A stretch of DNA of 27,645 bases from DATAQC01 sp051005135 (GTDB lineage Bacteria; Actinomycetota; Acidimicrobiia; Acidimicrobiales; AC-14), in the NCBI GenBank assembly GCA_051005135.1, contig JBPCJQ010000024.1:1-27645 (forward strand). Direction: 5' to 3'. A program made the translations under genes and the position numbers. The notes beneath the pieces are model-generated. The model was given only the letters and a program-made list of their open reading frames with translations, searched no databases and had not been told where the DNA came from. Shown one piece after another: positions 15,559-23,580 of the stretch; positions within the stretch are counted from its first letter, which is position 1; the number at the start of each line of letters is the position of its first letter.

Positions 15559-17568
15559 ATGGCAGCAATTCGGCTACGGGTCGAGTCGGAGGCTGGTGAC
15601 CTTCCTCTGCGTTCGGGCCACGCAGGCCGGCCGGACCAGGTCTTGGTCGAAGCCGGTGCCGCCGGCGACACCAGCGCCTTCGCCGAGCTGTACAGGCGCC
15701 ACCGGGAACCCGCTCTGCGCGCCGCCCGTGGCGTCGCTGCCAACGCCGACGATGCCGCCGACGCCGTAGCCGAGGCGTTCACCCGGGTGTTCGACGCCAT
15801 CGCCTCCGGACGCGCCCCGCAGATGCAGTTCCGCCCCTACCTCCTCATGTCCGTCCGAAACGCTGCTATCGACCAGCGACGCCGGGCCAATCGCCTGACC
15901 CCGGCGGGTGACATGGGAGACCACGACGGGCCAGCTACCGACGCCGGGCCCTCGGATCGGCTGGCAGGCGGCGAGGACTCCGCTCTCATCGCCGAGGCCT
16001 TCGCCGATCTACCTCCCCGATGGCAGGCGGTTCTGTGGCTGACGGAGGTGGAAGGGCGGCCCCCCCGGGAGGCCGCCGACGTCCTGGGCCTCAGTGCCAA
16101 CAACGTGTCCCAACTGGCCGTCCGGGCTCGGGCCCGCCTGCGGGAGCGCTACCTGCAGGCCCACGTCCGCAACGGTGTCCCGTCGACCTGCCAGGGCACC
16201 GTCGACGCGCTCGGCGCCTATCTGGCCGGCACCCTGGCGCCCGGGGCGCGCGGGAGGGTCGAAGCCCACCTCGACAATTGCCAGGCCTGCCGTGAACGGG
16301 TGGCCGAGGTGGAGGACCTGGGCATGGTCATTCGCCGGGCCCTCGGCCCAGTTCCCCTTGTGGCTGCCATCGTGGGCCGCCTGCAAGCCGGCGGCCACAA
16401 GCGGGGGCGTCGGACCCGCCCATGGTCCCGCCCGACGCGAACGCCAAGGGCGACCGGCGAGGCCGACAAGATGGCCGGCCCGGAGACCAACCGCGTTCCC
16501 AGGCGCCTGCCGACAGGTACCTCCCCGGTTGCTGCCGTCGACACCTTCGCCCGTGCCTCGCTCCAGACGCTTGCCTTCACCCCGGTATCGGCCGTGGCGC
16601 CGTTCCTGGCCGCCGGGCCGGCTGCCCGGGCCGCGGCCCGGATGGCCGTCGCCACCGTCGCCGCTCTCATGGCCGCCCTCCCTGGCCTCGGCGCCATCGC
16701 CCATCTCCCCGACCTCCCCAGGGTCCCCGCCATCAGTGGCTCGGGGGTCTCCGACGGAGGCCTGCAGGCTGCGACCGCCTCTTCGGCCACTGTCACGTCC
16801 ACCACCACGACCACCGTCGGGCCCGGGCCGGCGCCGGCCTCCCCCTCCCCTTCTGCCACCACCAACACCACCGCGCCGGCCCCGCCGCCGCCAGTTGCCG
16901 CCCAGCCGGATGCCGTGGCCACGGCCGGGCCGCTGCCGCACACGACCAGCCCCCACACCGTCGTCGCCCAGGCCGTAGGCGATGCGGTGGGAGTGCACCT
17001 GTCGGCCGACCTCAGCGACTCCCCACGGATGCTCGCCAACCCGCAACCCTCGGGGGCCCCCCTTGTCTTCGTCGTCGTCGACCAGACCACCGACGCCCTA
17101 CGTGTGTTGCTGCCCACCCGACCCAACAGCAGCACGGGTTGGATAGCCCGCAGTGACGTCAGCCTCAGCGAGCACGACTGGAGCATCGTGGTGGAGCTCG
17201 GGGCGCACCGCCTCACCGTGTTCCAGGGAACCGGCGTCTTTTTGAGCAGCCCGGTGGGCGTGGGCACCACCGACACCCCCACCCCGGGCGGCCTCTACTA
17301 CACCAAAGAGCTCATCCAGCCGACCGACGCCTCGGGCCGGCTCATCCCCGACGGCCCCTATGGCCCTTATGCCTACGGCCTGTCTGGCTTTTCCAACGTG
17401 CTCTCCAGCTTCGCGGGGGGAGATGGAGTCATCGGCATCCACGGCACCAACGACCCGTCGGGCCTGGGCCGCGACGTCAGCCACGGTTGCCTGAGGGTGA
17501 GCAACCAGACCATCACCGCCATGGCCGGGGTCCTGCCCCTCGGCGTGCCCGTCGACATCCGCCCCTGA
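15559..17568 (+). CDS. Fusion: ECF sigma factor, zinc-finger anti-sigma domain, membrane helix and L,D-transpeptidase
   Basis: A single 669-residue frame holds four modules. Residues ~35-112 are sigma region 2 (FAELYRRHREPALRAARG, NAAIDQRRR). Residues ~140-200 are sigma region 4 (LPPRWQAVLWLTEVEGRPPR, helix-turn-helix DVLGLSANNVSQL). Residues ~211-255 are a zf-HC2 anti-sigma zinc finger (Cys211, HLDNCQAC with His237, Cys241, Cys244). About 360-382 is a hydrophobic helix (RMAVATVAALMAALPGLGAI), then a Thr/Pro-rich linker (405-450). Residues ~540-669 are a YkuD L,D-transpeptidase with IGIHGTND and the catalytic SHGCLRV (Cys644). The implied topology is cytoplasmic sigma, outside enzyme making 3-3 peptidoglycan cross-links or anchoring proteins. 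GAGG sits 4 bases before the ATG. The sigma part may be released by proteolysis on wall stress, which is inference. Confidence 0.9.
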   Translation: MAAIRLRVESEAGDLPLRSGHAGRPDQVLVEAGAAGDTSAFAELYRRHREPALRAARGVAANADDAADAVAEAFTRVFDAIASGRAPQMQFRPYLLMSVRNAAIDQRRRANRLTPAGDMGDHDGPATDAGPSDRLAGGEDSALIAEAFADLPPRWQAVLWLTEVEGRPPREAADVLGLSANNVSQLAVRARARLRERYLQAHVRNGVPSTCQGTVDALGAYLAGTLAPGARGRVEAHLDNCQACRERVAEVEDLGMVIRRALGPVPLVAAIVGRLQAGGHKRGRRTRPWSRPTRTPRATGEADKMAGPETNRVPRRLPTGTSPVAAVDTFARASLQTLAFTPVSAVAPFLAAGPAARAAARMAVATVAALMAALPGLGAIAHLPDLPRVPAISGSGVSDGGLQAATASSATVTSTTTTTVGPGPAPASPSPSATTNTTAPAPPPPVAAQPDAVATAGPLPHTTSPHTVVAQAVGDAVGVHLSADLSDSPRMLANPQPSGAPLVFVVVDQTTDALRVLLPTRPNSSTGWIARSDVSLSEHDWSIVVELGAHRLTVFQGTGVFLSSPVGVGTTDTPTPGGLYYTKELIQPTDASGRLIPDGPYGPYAYGLSGFSNVLSSFAGGDGVIGIHGTNDPSGLGRDVSHGCLRVSNQTITAMAGVLPLGVPVDIRP

Positions 17569-17572
17569 CCCG

Positions 17573-17619
17573 TTCTTTGCGCGATTTCTAACCCTCGCGG
17601 TTGGAAAGCGCGCAAAGAA
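17573..17619 (+). terminator. Long hairpin after the sigma/L,D-transpeptidase gene
   Basis: TTCTTTGCGCG at 17573-17583 pairs with CGCGCAAAGAA at 17609-17619. The stem continues inward (TTTCTAACC with GGTTGGAAA), with one mismatch and one G-T pair, around a CTCGC loop. It begins 5 bases after the stop codon. No T-tract follows, but the roughly 20-bp stem and its position fit a terminator. Confidence 0.7.
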
Positions 17620-17666
17620 GCCAGGCCTGTGGCAACCGGCGGGCGGCCATATCGGGCCCCCACCCT

Positions 17667-17694
17667 TTGACCGCCGCCGGCTGTTGAATACACT
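17667..17694 (+). promoter_or_regulatory. Likely housekeeping-sigma promoter of eno
   Basis: TTGACC at 17667-17672 and TACACT at 17689-17694 are separated by 16 bases and resemble -35 and -10 boxes of the primary sigma factor. Transcription would start near 17701, leaving a leader of about 38 bases before the enolase ATG. The boxes stand out in an otherwise GC-rich sequence. Confidence 0.6.
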
Positions 17695-17738
17695 CTACCC
17701 ACAGTGCTCACTTCAGCAACAGGGCTAACGACAGCCAC

Positions 17739-19037
17739 ATGAGCTCGATCGAACGGGTGCGCGCCTGCGAGGTCCTCGACTCCAGGGGCAACCCCACCGT
17801 CGAGGTGGAGGTGACCCTCGACTCCGAGGCCCGGGGACGAGCCCTGGCCCCCTCGGGGGCGTCGACGGGCCGCCACGAGGCGGTGGAGCGACGCGACGGT
17901 GGCCCCCGCTTCGGGGGCAAGGGCGTGCAGGGCCCGGTGGCCAGCGTCAACGGCGAGATCGCCGACCACCTTCGGGGCCTGGACGCCCTCGACCAGCGGG
18001 GCGTCGACGCCACCCTGGTGGACCTCGACGGCACCGACGACAAAGGGCGGTTGGGAGCCAACGCCCTGGTGGCCACCTCTCTGGCGGTGGCACGCGCTGC
18101 CGCCGACGAGCTCGACCTTCCACTGTTCCGATGGCTGGGCGGGGCCAACGCCCACCTGCTGCCCACGCCGATGTGCAACGTCCTCAACGGCGGGGCCCAC
18201 GCCTACAACACCATCGACGTCCAGGAGTTCATGCTGGTGCCCGTCGGCGCCGCCTCCTTCTCCGAGGGGCTGCGGTGGTGCACCGAGACCTACCACGTGC
18301 TCAACAGCCTCCTGCGCGATCGCCGGCTGGCCACCGGGGTCGGTGACGAGGGCGGGTTCGCCCCCGACCTGGGCTCCAACGAAGACGGTGTGCGCTTCCT
18401 CGTGGAGGCGATCGAAGTCGCGGGCTACACGCCCGGCGAAGACCTCGCCATCGCCCTCGACGTGGCCGCGACCGAGCTCTGGCGCCCCGAGACGAAGGAC
18501 TACGAGCTGGCCGGCGAGGTCCGCACTCTCGGCCGCGACGAGATGGTGGCCTTCCTCGACCACCTGGTGTCGAGCTACCCGCTGGTGTCCATCGAGGACC
18601 CCATGGCCGAGGACGACTGGGAAGGATGGGTGGCGATCACCGACGCCCTGGGGAGCCGGGTCCAGATCGTGGGTGACGACTTGTTCGTGACCAACGCTGC
18701 TCGGCTGGAGCGGGGGATCGCCGAGAAGGCCACCAACGCCATCCTCGTTAAGTTCAACCAGGTGGGTACCCTCACCGAGACGCTCGACACGGTGGCCCTG
18801 GCCAGTCGCTCGGGGATGGGAGTGGTGGTGTCGCACCGGTCGGGCGAGACGGAGGACGCCACCATCGCCGACCTGGCGGTGGCCGTGGGGTGCGGGCAGA
18901 TCAAGGCCGGCGCTCCCGCCCGCAGTGACCGGGTCGCCAAGTACAACCAGCTGCTGCGCATCGAGGGCCAGCTCGGGGAGGCGGCGGCCTACCGGGGTGG
19001 AGCAGCCTTGGTGACGGGCGGGGGGGGCGGACGGTGA
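17739..19037 (+). CDS. eno: Enolase (phosphopyruvate hydratase)
   Basis: This 432-residue glycolytic enzyme interconverts 2-phosphoglycerate and phosphoenolpyruvate. It has SRGNPTVEVEV and APSGASTGRHEA (mobile loop) at the N-terminus, and GDEGGFAPDL with the catalytic Glu. The metal ligands lie in ALDVAATE, SIEDPMAEDDW and VGDDLFVTN. The catalytic Lys is in ILVKFNQVGTLTET, and SHRSGETED and KAGAPARSDR form the substrate site. One oddity is NGGAHAYNTIDVQEFM, with Tyr where most enolases have Asp or Asn. The C-terminus ends in a glycine run encoded by a G8 tract, GTGA-overlapping the next gene. No good ribosome site precedes the ATG. The gene heads the typical actinobacterial eno-ftsB-DUF501-ppx cluster. 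Confidence 0.95.
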   Translation: MSSIERVRACEVLDSRGNPTVEVEVTLDSEARGRALAPSGASTGRHEAVERRDGGPRFGGKGVQGPVASVNGEIADHLRGLDALDQRGVDATLVDLDGTDDKGRLGANALVATSLAVARAAADELDLPLFRWLGGANAHLLPTPMCNVLNGGAHAYNTIDVQEFMLVPVGAASFSEGLRWCTETYHVLNSLLRDRRLATGVGDEGGFAPDLGSNEDGVRFLVEAIEVAGYTPGEDLAIALDVAATELWRPETKDYELAGEVRTLGRDEMVAFLDHLVSSYPLVSIEDPMAEDDWEGWVAITDALGSRVQIVGDDLFVTNAARLERGIAEKATNAILVKFNQVGTLTETLDTVALASRSGMGVVVSHRSGETEDATIADLAVAVGCGQIKAGAPARSDRVAKYNQLLRIEGQLGEAAAYRGGAALVTGGGGGR

Positions 19038-19405
19038 GGGCGAGGGCATGGCTGGCCGTCGCGGTGCTGGCCCTGGTCGGCGTGTTGATGCTGGCCGTGT
19101 TCCCGGCTCGCACGCTGGTGGCCCAGACACGCGAACGGGCCCGGCTGGCGGCCCAGGTGAAGGATCTGGAGTCCCGAAACTCCCGTCTCGACGACCAGGG
19201 CCGCCTCCTGCAGACCGATGCCGAGATCGAGCGCCTCGCCCGCCAGCACTACAACCTGGTGCGCCCCGGCGAGGAGGCGTTCGCCATACTGCCGCCCGTC
19301 ACCCTGCCGCCCCGGGCACCGTCACCCGCGACCGCCGTGGTGCACCAGCCCAGCCACCTTCCCTTGTTGCGCCGCACGGTCGGCCTGGTCACCGACTTGT
19401 TCTGA
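19034..19405 (+). CDS. Septum formation initiator, FtsB/DivIC family
   Basis: The 123-residue protein is a small bitopic division protein. A single N-terminal membrane helix (AWLAVAVLALVGVLMLAVF) is followed by a coiled coil (about residues 33-65, with VKDLESRNSRLDDQGRLLQT) and the conserved IERLARQHYNLVRPGEEAF motif of FtsB/DivIC. In this family the outer domain bridges FtsL and FtsQ/DivIB to activate septal wall synthesis. The GTG start overlaps the enolase TGA (GTGA), indicating coupling, as is usual in actinobacteria. The Pro-rich C-terminal tail is variable. Confidence 0.9.
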   Translation: MRARAWLAVAVLALVGVLMLAVFPARTLVAQTRERARLAAQVKDLESRNSRLDDQGRLLQTDAEIERLARQHYNLVRPGEEAFAILPPVTLPPRAPSPATAVVHQPSHLPLLRRTVGLVTDLF

Positions 19406-19463
19406 GGGGGGCCAAGAGCGAGCAAGCGCTCGGCTCAGCGCCATCGGCGTATGCTCGCCGGCC

Positions 19464-20174
19464 GTGCCCCAGGCCAGGGTCGGGACCAGTGGGTGGTCGT
19501 ACGCCGAATGGGTGGGTCATTTCTACCCCGATGGCACGTCGCCGCCCCGAATGCTGCCGTTCTACGCCAGGCGGTTCACCACCGTCGAGGCCCACAGCAC
19601 CTATCGCCGCTTGCCCAGCCCCGCCGCCCTCGAGAGGTGGTGTGGCCAGGTACCCCCTCACTTCCACTTCGCGCCCAAGGCCCACCTGGGCATCACCCAC
19701 CGGCGTGACCTCGACGGGGTGGAGAACCGCATCGGGGCCTTCTTCGACGCGGTGGCCGGCCTCGACTCCCGCCTCGGGCCCGTGCTCTTCTCCGTCCCCC
19801 ACCAGGTCCCCGACCTCACTCGCCTCGACCACCTCCTCGCCGGCTTGCCCACCGTGTCCCGCCCTCCGGTCGCCTTCGAGCTGGGCCCGGCGTGGGTCAC
19901 ATCCGAAGTGATCGCCCGCCTGGAGGCTCACGAGACGACCCTGGCGCTGGTGGATGCCGACGGCCGTGCTGCCCCGGATCTGGTCGTGGGGCCTTTCACC
20001 TACGTCCGCCTCCGCCGTAGCCGCTACAGCCGCGCCGAGCTGGACAACTGGGCTGACCGTCTGAGCCAGGCCACCGCTGACGGGCGCCCCGCCTATGCTT
20101 TCTTCAAGCACGACGAGAGGGGCGACGGGCCTCGCTACGCTCGCCGGATGATGGCCCGACTGAGCACACGATGA
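19464..20174 (+). CDS. DUF72 family protein (YecE-like)
   Basis: This 236-residue protein begins with RVGTSGWSYAEWVGHFYP, the hallmark of DUF72. It also has FYARRFTTVEAHSTYRRLPS, FHFAPKAHLGITH and AYAFFKHDERGDGPRYARRM at the conserved C-terminal end. DUF72 proteins adopt a TIM-barrel-like fold. Their biochemical function is not firmly established. The GTG at 19464 is chosen because the conserved region starts 5 residues later. The stop overlaps the DUF501 start (ATGA). It appears inserted between ftsB and DUF501, which are usually adjacent in actinobacteria. Confidence 0.88.
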   Translation: MPQARVGTSGWSYAEWVGHFYPDGTSPPRMLPFYARRFTTVEAHSTYRRLPSPAALERWCGQVPPHFHFAPKAHLGITHRRDLDGVENRIGAFFDAVAGLDSRLGPVLFSVPHQVPDLTRLDHLLAGLPTVSRPPVAFELGPAWVTSEVIARLEAHETTLALVDADGRAAPDLVVGPFTYVRLRRSRYSRAELDNWADRLSQATADGRPAYAFFKHDERGDGPRYARRMMARLSTR

Positions 20175-20629
20175 GGCCCAGCCCGACCGAGCGAGCCGTC
20201 GTCGCCGCCTTGTTGAGTCGTCCGCCCGAGGGTGAGTTCGATGTGGCCGTGCAGGGCGCCGACGGCAGGCCCATGGTCATCCGCAACTCGCCTCTGCTGC
20301 GAGACGGCACGCCCATGCCGACCCGCTGGTGGCTCGTCGACCCGGAACTGCGCCGGGCGGTGAGCACCATCGAGGCGGCCGGTGGGGTGAGGGCTGCGGC
20401 GGCCGAGGTGGACGCCGGCGAGCTGGACCGCGCCCACGCGCGCTACGCCGCGGAGCGCGACGCCGACCTGCCTGCCGGCCACCGGGGCCCGCGCCCCGCC
20501 GGGGGCGTCGGCGGCACGCGCCAGGGCGTGAAGTGCCTGCACGCCCACTATGCCTGGTGGTTGGCCGGCGGCGACGACCCAGTGGGTCGCTGGGTGGACC
20601 GGCAGCTCGGCCACCAGACTGACCCATGA
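20171..20629 (+). CDS. DUF501 family protein
   Basis: The 152-residue protein matches the DUF501 pattern in actinobacteria. It has PMVIRNSPLLRDGTPMPTRWWLVDP near residues 34-58, and a Cys/His motif with GVKCLHAHYAWWLAGGDDPVG near residues 119-139. The Cys and two His might bind a metal, but no activity is known for this family. It overlaps both neighbours by 4 bases (ATGA), so it is translated as part of the eno-to-ppx operon. There is no signal peptide or membrane helix. Confidence 0.88.
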   Translation: MRPSPTERAVVAALLSRPPEGEFDVAVQGADGRPMVIRNSPLLRDGTPMPTRWWLVDPELRRAVSTIEAAGGVRAAAAEVDAGELDRAHARYAAERDADLPAGHRGPRPAGGVGGTRQGVKCLHAHYAWWLAGGDDPVGRWVDRQLGHQTDP

Positions 20630-21555
20630 GGGTAGCCGCAATCGACTGCGGCACCAACTCCACCCGGCTGCTGGTGGCCGACAACCGAGGGGTCCCGCTC
20701 GAACGCCTCATGCGAATCACCCGCCTCGGCCAGGGCACCGATGCCACCGCCACGCTGGCCGACGAGGCTGTGGATCGCACCATTGCCGTACTTCGGGAGT
20801 ACCGCGCCGTGATGGACGCCCACGGCGTCGAAGCGGTGCGGATGACGGCTACCTCGGCGGCGCGTGACGCCACCAACCGGGAGACCTTCTTCGCCGCCGC
20901 CGCCGAGGCGGTCGGCACCAGGCCCGAGCTGCTCACCGGCGCCGAGGAGGCGACCTTGTCCTTCCGGGGCGCCACCGCGGAGCTGGACGCCGCCGACGGC
21001 CCCTTCCTGGTGGTGGACATCGGTGGCGGGTCGACCGAGTTCGCGGTGGGCACCGACCAGCCGGAGGGGGCGGTGTCTACCGACATGGGTTGCGTGCGCA
21101 TGACCGAGAAGTACCTGCACCACGACCCGCCTGCCCCCGAGGAGCTGTCCCAGGTCCTATCGGTGGCCCGTGACTGGCTCGACGACGTCGCCCGTGAGCT
21201 GCCCGCGGTCGCCGACGCCCGCTGCCTGGTGGGCCTGGCGGGCACGGTGACCACGGTGGCGGCCGTCGAGCTGGGCCTGCCCGCTCACGACCGTGAGCGC
21301 ATCCATCACTTCAAGCTCAGCCGCGATGCCGCCGAAGACGTCTTCCGCGCCCTCGCCACCGAGCCCCGGGCCCAGCGAGCCCACAACCCCGGCCTGGAAC
21401 CGGGGCGGGTCGACGTGATCGTGGCCGGCACCGCCATCGTGGTGGCGGTCATGCGCTACTTCGGCTTCGACGAGTGCCTGGTGAGCGAAGCCGACATCCT
21501 CGACGGCATGGTTGCCACCTTGGTCGACCGTTCCGGTCCGGGCAGGGAGAGGTGA
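20626..21555 (+). CDS. ppx: Exopolyphosphatase / guanosine pentaphosphatase, Ppx/GppA family
   Basis: This 309-residue protein belongs to the short actinobacterial Ppx/GppA type of the ASKHA fold. The N-terminal phosphate loop is AAIDCGTNSTRLLVAD. The central VVDIGGGSTEFAVG is the second phosphate motif, and LTGAEEATLSFRGA and VGLAGTVTTVAAVELGL are further family signatures. It would release phosphate from the ends of polyphosphate or dephosphorylate pppGpp. The sequence alone cannot separate these roles. Its ATG overlaps the DUF501 stop and its TGA overlaps the GNAT start (GTGA), so it sits in the middle of a tightly coupled operon. Confidence 0.92.
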   Translation: MRVAAIDCGTNSTRLLVADNRGVPLERLMRITRLGQGTDATATLADEAVDRTIAVLREYRAVMDAHGVEAVRMTATSAARDATNRETFFAAAAEAVGTRPELLTGAEEATLSFRGATAELDAADGPFLVVDIGGGSTEFAVGTDQPEGAVSTDMGCVRMTEKYLHHDPPAPEELSQVLSVARDWLDDVARELPAVADARCLVGLAGTVTTVAAVELGLPAHDRERIHHFKLSRDAAEDVFRALATEPRAQRAHNPGLEPGRVDVIVAGTAIVVAVMRYFGFDECLVSEADILDGMVATLVDRSGPGRER

Positions 21556-22154
21556 GCGCTCTTCCCGACCAACTGAAAGGGCGGCGCGTGCTGCTGCGCC
21601 CCCTGGCCTCCGCCGACTTCACCCAGTGGCGAGAGGTGCGGCGACGCAACTCCGACTGGCTGCTCAAGTGGGAGCCGAAGCCGCCGTCCGGCAACCCCGA
21701 CGACACCACCGACCTGGCCGCCTTCGGCGCTCGCTGCGGGGCCCGGCAGCGCGAGTGGCAGCTCGGCACCGGCTACGGCTTCGGCATCTTCGTGGATGGC
21801 CACCTAGCCGGGGAGATCAACGTGTCCGGGGTCCAGCGCGGACCCTTCCAGAACGCCTACATCGGCTACTGGGTCGACCAGGCCTGGGCGGGACAGGGCT
21901 ATGTCCCCGAGTCGCTCGTCACCGTCGCTCGCTTCGCCTTCGAGGACCTGGGCCTGCATCGCCTGCAGGTGGCCATCATCCCCCGCAACCAACCCAGCCG
22001 CCGCGTAGTCGAGAAGCTCGGCTTGCGCGACGAGGGCGTAGCCATCCGCTACCTGGCCATCAACGGCGTGTGGGAGGACCACGTCCGCTACGCCATCACC
22101 GCCGAGGAATGGGCCCAGCGCGGTGAGGAGCTGCTGCGCACCTGGGTGAGGTGA
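21552..22154 (+). CDS. GNAT family N-acetyltransferase (RimJ/RimL-like)
   Basis: The 200-residue protein has the RimJ-type layout: LKGRRVLLRPLASADFTQW at the N-terminus, a beta bulge region FGIFVDGHLAGEINVSGV, IGYWVDQAWAGQGYVPESL as the acetyl-CoA-binding motif A, and LHRLQVAIIPRNQPSRRVVEKLGL as motif B. It probably acetylates the N-terminus of a ribosomal protein or a small amine. The substrate is not predictable. The GTG start overlaps the ppx stop. The frame is open upstream, but the family N-terminus begins here. It is convergent with the M23 peptidase gene, with 14 bases between the stops. Confidence 0.9.
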   Translation: MSALPDQLKGRRVLLRPLASADFTQWREVRRRNSDWLLKWEPKPPSGNPDDTTDLAAFGARCGARQREWQLGTGYGFGIFVDGHLAGEINVSGVQRGPFQNAYIGYWVDQAWAGQGYVPESLVTVARFAFEDLGLHRLQVAIIPRNQPSRRVVEKLGLRDEGVAIRYLAINGVWEDHVRYAITAEEWAQRGEELLRTWVR

Positions 22155-22168
22155 CGAGCCGAAGGCGA

Positions 22169-23452
22169 CTACAAGTAGGGCATGGGGTCGACGGGGGTGC
22201 CGTCGACCCGCACCTCGAAGTGCAGGTGAGGACCGGTGCAGTCGCCGGTACAGCCCACCGCGCCGATCACCTGGCCTCGCGACACCTGCTGGCCAACCGA
22301 CACGCCGATCGAGCTCTGGTGAGCGTAAAGAGTGGCCAGACCGTTGCCGTGGTCGATGACGGTGGCCAGGCCGTAGCCTCCCATCCATCCCGCCGACACC
22401 ACCGTGCCCGCCTCGGCAGCGTGGATGGGTGTCCCCTCGGAGATGGCCAGGTCGACCCCGGTATGCAGCCTCACGGTGCCGAAGACCGGGTGCACGCGGT
22501 ACCCGAAAGGAGAGGTGACGGTGGCACCGGGCACGGGCATGGCCAGCTTCCCGCCCCGCGGGGCGGCCACCCCTGCCCCGCCTGCCGCCCGGGCCGCGGG
22601 CTTGGCCTTCGACTGCCCCGCTGGGGCAGGTGCCGCGGCCGCCGCCCGAGCGCGCAGGCTGGCGGCAATGGCGTCGGACTGGGCCTGGAGGGCGTTGGCC
22701 TTGGCCTCGAACTCGACCTTGCGGGCCAGCGCCTGGTCTCGTAGGGCGTTGCCCGAGGCGATCTGGTTGGCCAACGCCGCTGAAGCCGATGCCTGGGCGT
22801 CGCGTTCGGACTGGAGGCGGGCCTGGGCGCCGGCAACGGTGTCGCGTGAGGCCTGGGCGGCGCGCCGGACCATCGTCGCCTGGTCGCGTACGTCCCTTAC
22901 CTGGTTGCGCAGGCGCTCGGTGGTAACCACCGTCTCTCGCTGAGAGCCGGCGACGGCCTTGATGTAGCCACGTTTGGCCACCAGCTCGCCCATGTCACGG
23001 GAGCGCAGGGCGGCGTCGAGGAACTGGGTGGCCTCGGTCTGGCCGGTGTAGGCGGCGATCGCCTGGCGGGCCAGCTCAGCCCGGGCCGTACCGAGGGCGC
23101 CCGCCACCCACGACAGACGAGCCTCGAGCGATTGCTCGGTGACCATCTGCGCCGCGAGGCGTGCTTGGGCGGCGTCAACGGCTTGTTGGGAAGCGGCGAC
23201 CTGGCTGTCGAGGCTGGCCACCAAGGCGTCGAGGTCGCGCTTGGCGCCCTCGGACGCGTCGATCTGGGAGAGCAGGCGGGCCTCGTCGGCCGAGGCGTCG
23301 GAGGCGGCCTGGCGGGCCGATCGGATCTGATCGCCCAGCGGCGCGGTGCTGGTCGTCTGGGCGACGGCCGCCACCATCCCGGTGCCCGGGCCACCCACAC
23401 CGAGGCCGACGGCCGCGGCGAGGACCGCCGCCACAAGCCGCAGACGCCTCAC
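22169..23452 (-). CDS. Secreted coiled-coil M23 peptidase, likely FtsEX-controlled septal hydrolase
   Basis: This 427-residue protein has a signal peptide (about 1-31, VRRLRLVAAVLAAAVGLGV). A long Ala/Gln-rich coiled coil covers about 35-270, and an Ala/Pro linker leads to a C-terminal M23 domain (about 300-427). Zinc and catalytic residues are in HTGVDLA (His330, Asp334), LYAHQS (His378) and HLHFEV (His409, His411), all present. The coiled-coil plus LytM arrangement is that of EnvC/NlpD-like proteins. The coiled coil is the part that FtsX recognises in EnvC-type partners, and the gene lies directly downstream of ftsEX here. It therefore probably cleaves septal peptidoglycan under FtsEX control. 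The GTG at 23452 is chosen because it starts a clean signal peptide. No ribosome site is evident. Confidence 0.88.
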   Translation of the reverse strand: MRRLRLVAAVLAAAVGLGVGGPGTGMVAAVAQTTSTAPLGDQIRSARQAASDASADEARLLSQIDASEGAKRDLDALVASLDSQVAASQQAVDAAQARLAAQMVTEQSLEARLSWVAGALGTARAELARQAIAAYTGQTEATQFLDAALRSRDMGELVAKRGYIKAVAGSQRETVVTTERLRNQVRDVRDQATMVRRAAQASRDTVAGAQARLQSERDAQASASAALANQIASGNALRDQALARKVEFEAKANALQAQSDAIAASLRARAAAAAPAPAGQSKAKPAARAAGGAGVAAPRGGKLAMPVPGATVTSPFGYRVHPVFGTVRLHTGVDLAISEGTPIHAAEAGTVVSAGWMGGYGLATVIDHGNGLATLYAHQSSIGVSVGQQVSRGQVIGAVGCTGDCTGPHLHFEVRVDGTPVDPMPYL

Positions 23453-23498
23453 TGCAGCAACGCTAACAACAAGAGCCACAACATGGAAGGGCGGGGGA

Positions 23499-23565
23499 TA
23501 TTGCTGGCGCCTTCGGCGCCCCGGGAGGGGCCCCTGCCCCGCCGCCGGCCGTATTGCTGGCGCCT
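23499..23565. repeat. Short direct repeat pair and hairpin between ftsX and the M23 gene
   Basis: The 14-base word TATTGCTGGCGCCT occurs at 23499-23512 and again at 23552-23565. The first copy runs into GGCGCC-TTC-GGCGCC, a 6-bp hairpin with a 3-base loop. This is the only notable content of the 128-base gap. It could attenuate transcription from ftsX into the peptidase gene, though no T-tract is present. Confidence 0.5.
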
Positions 23566-23580
23566 GCTCGCTGGGGCGGG

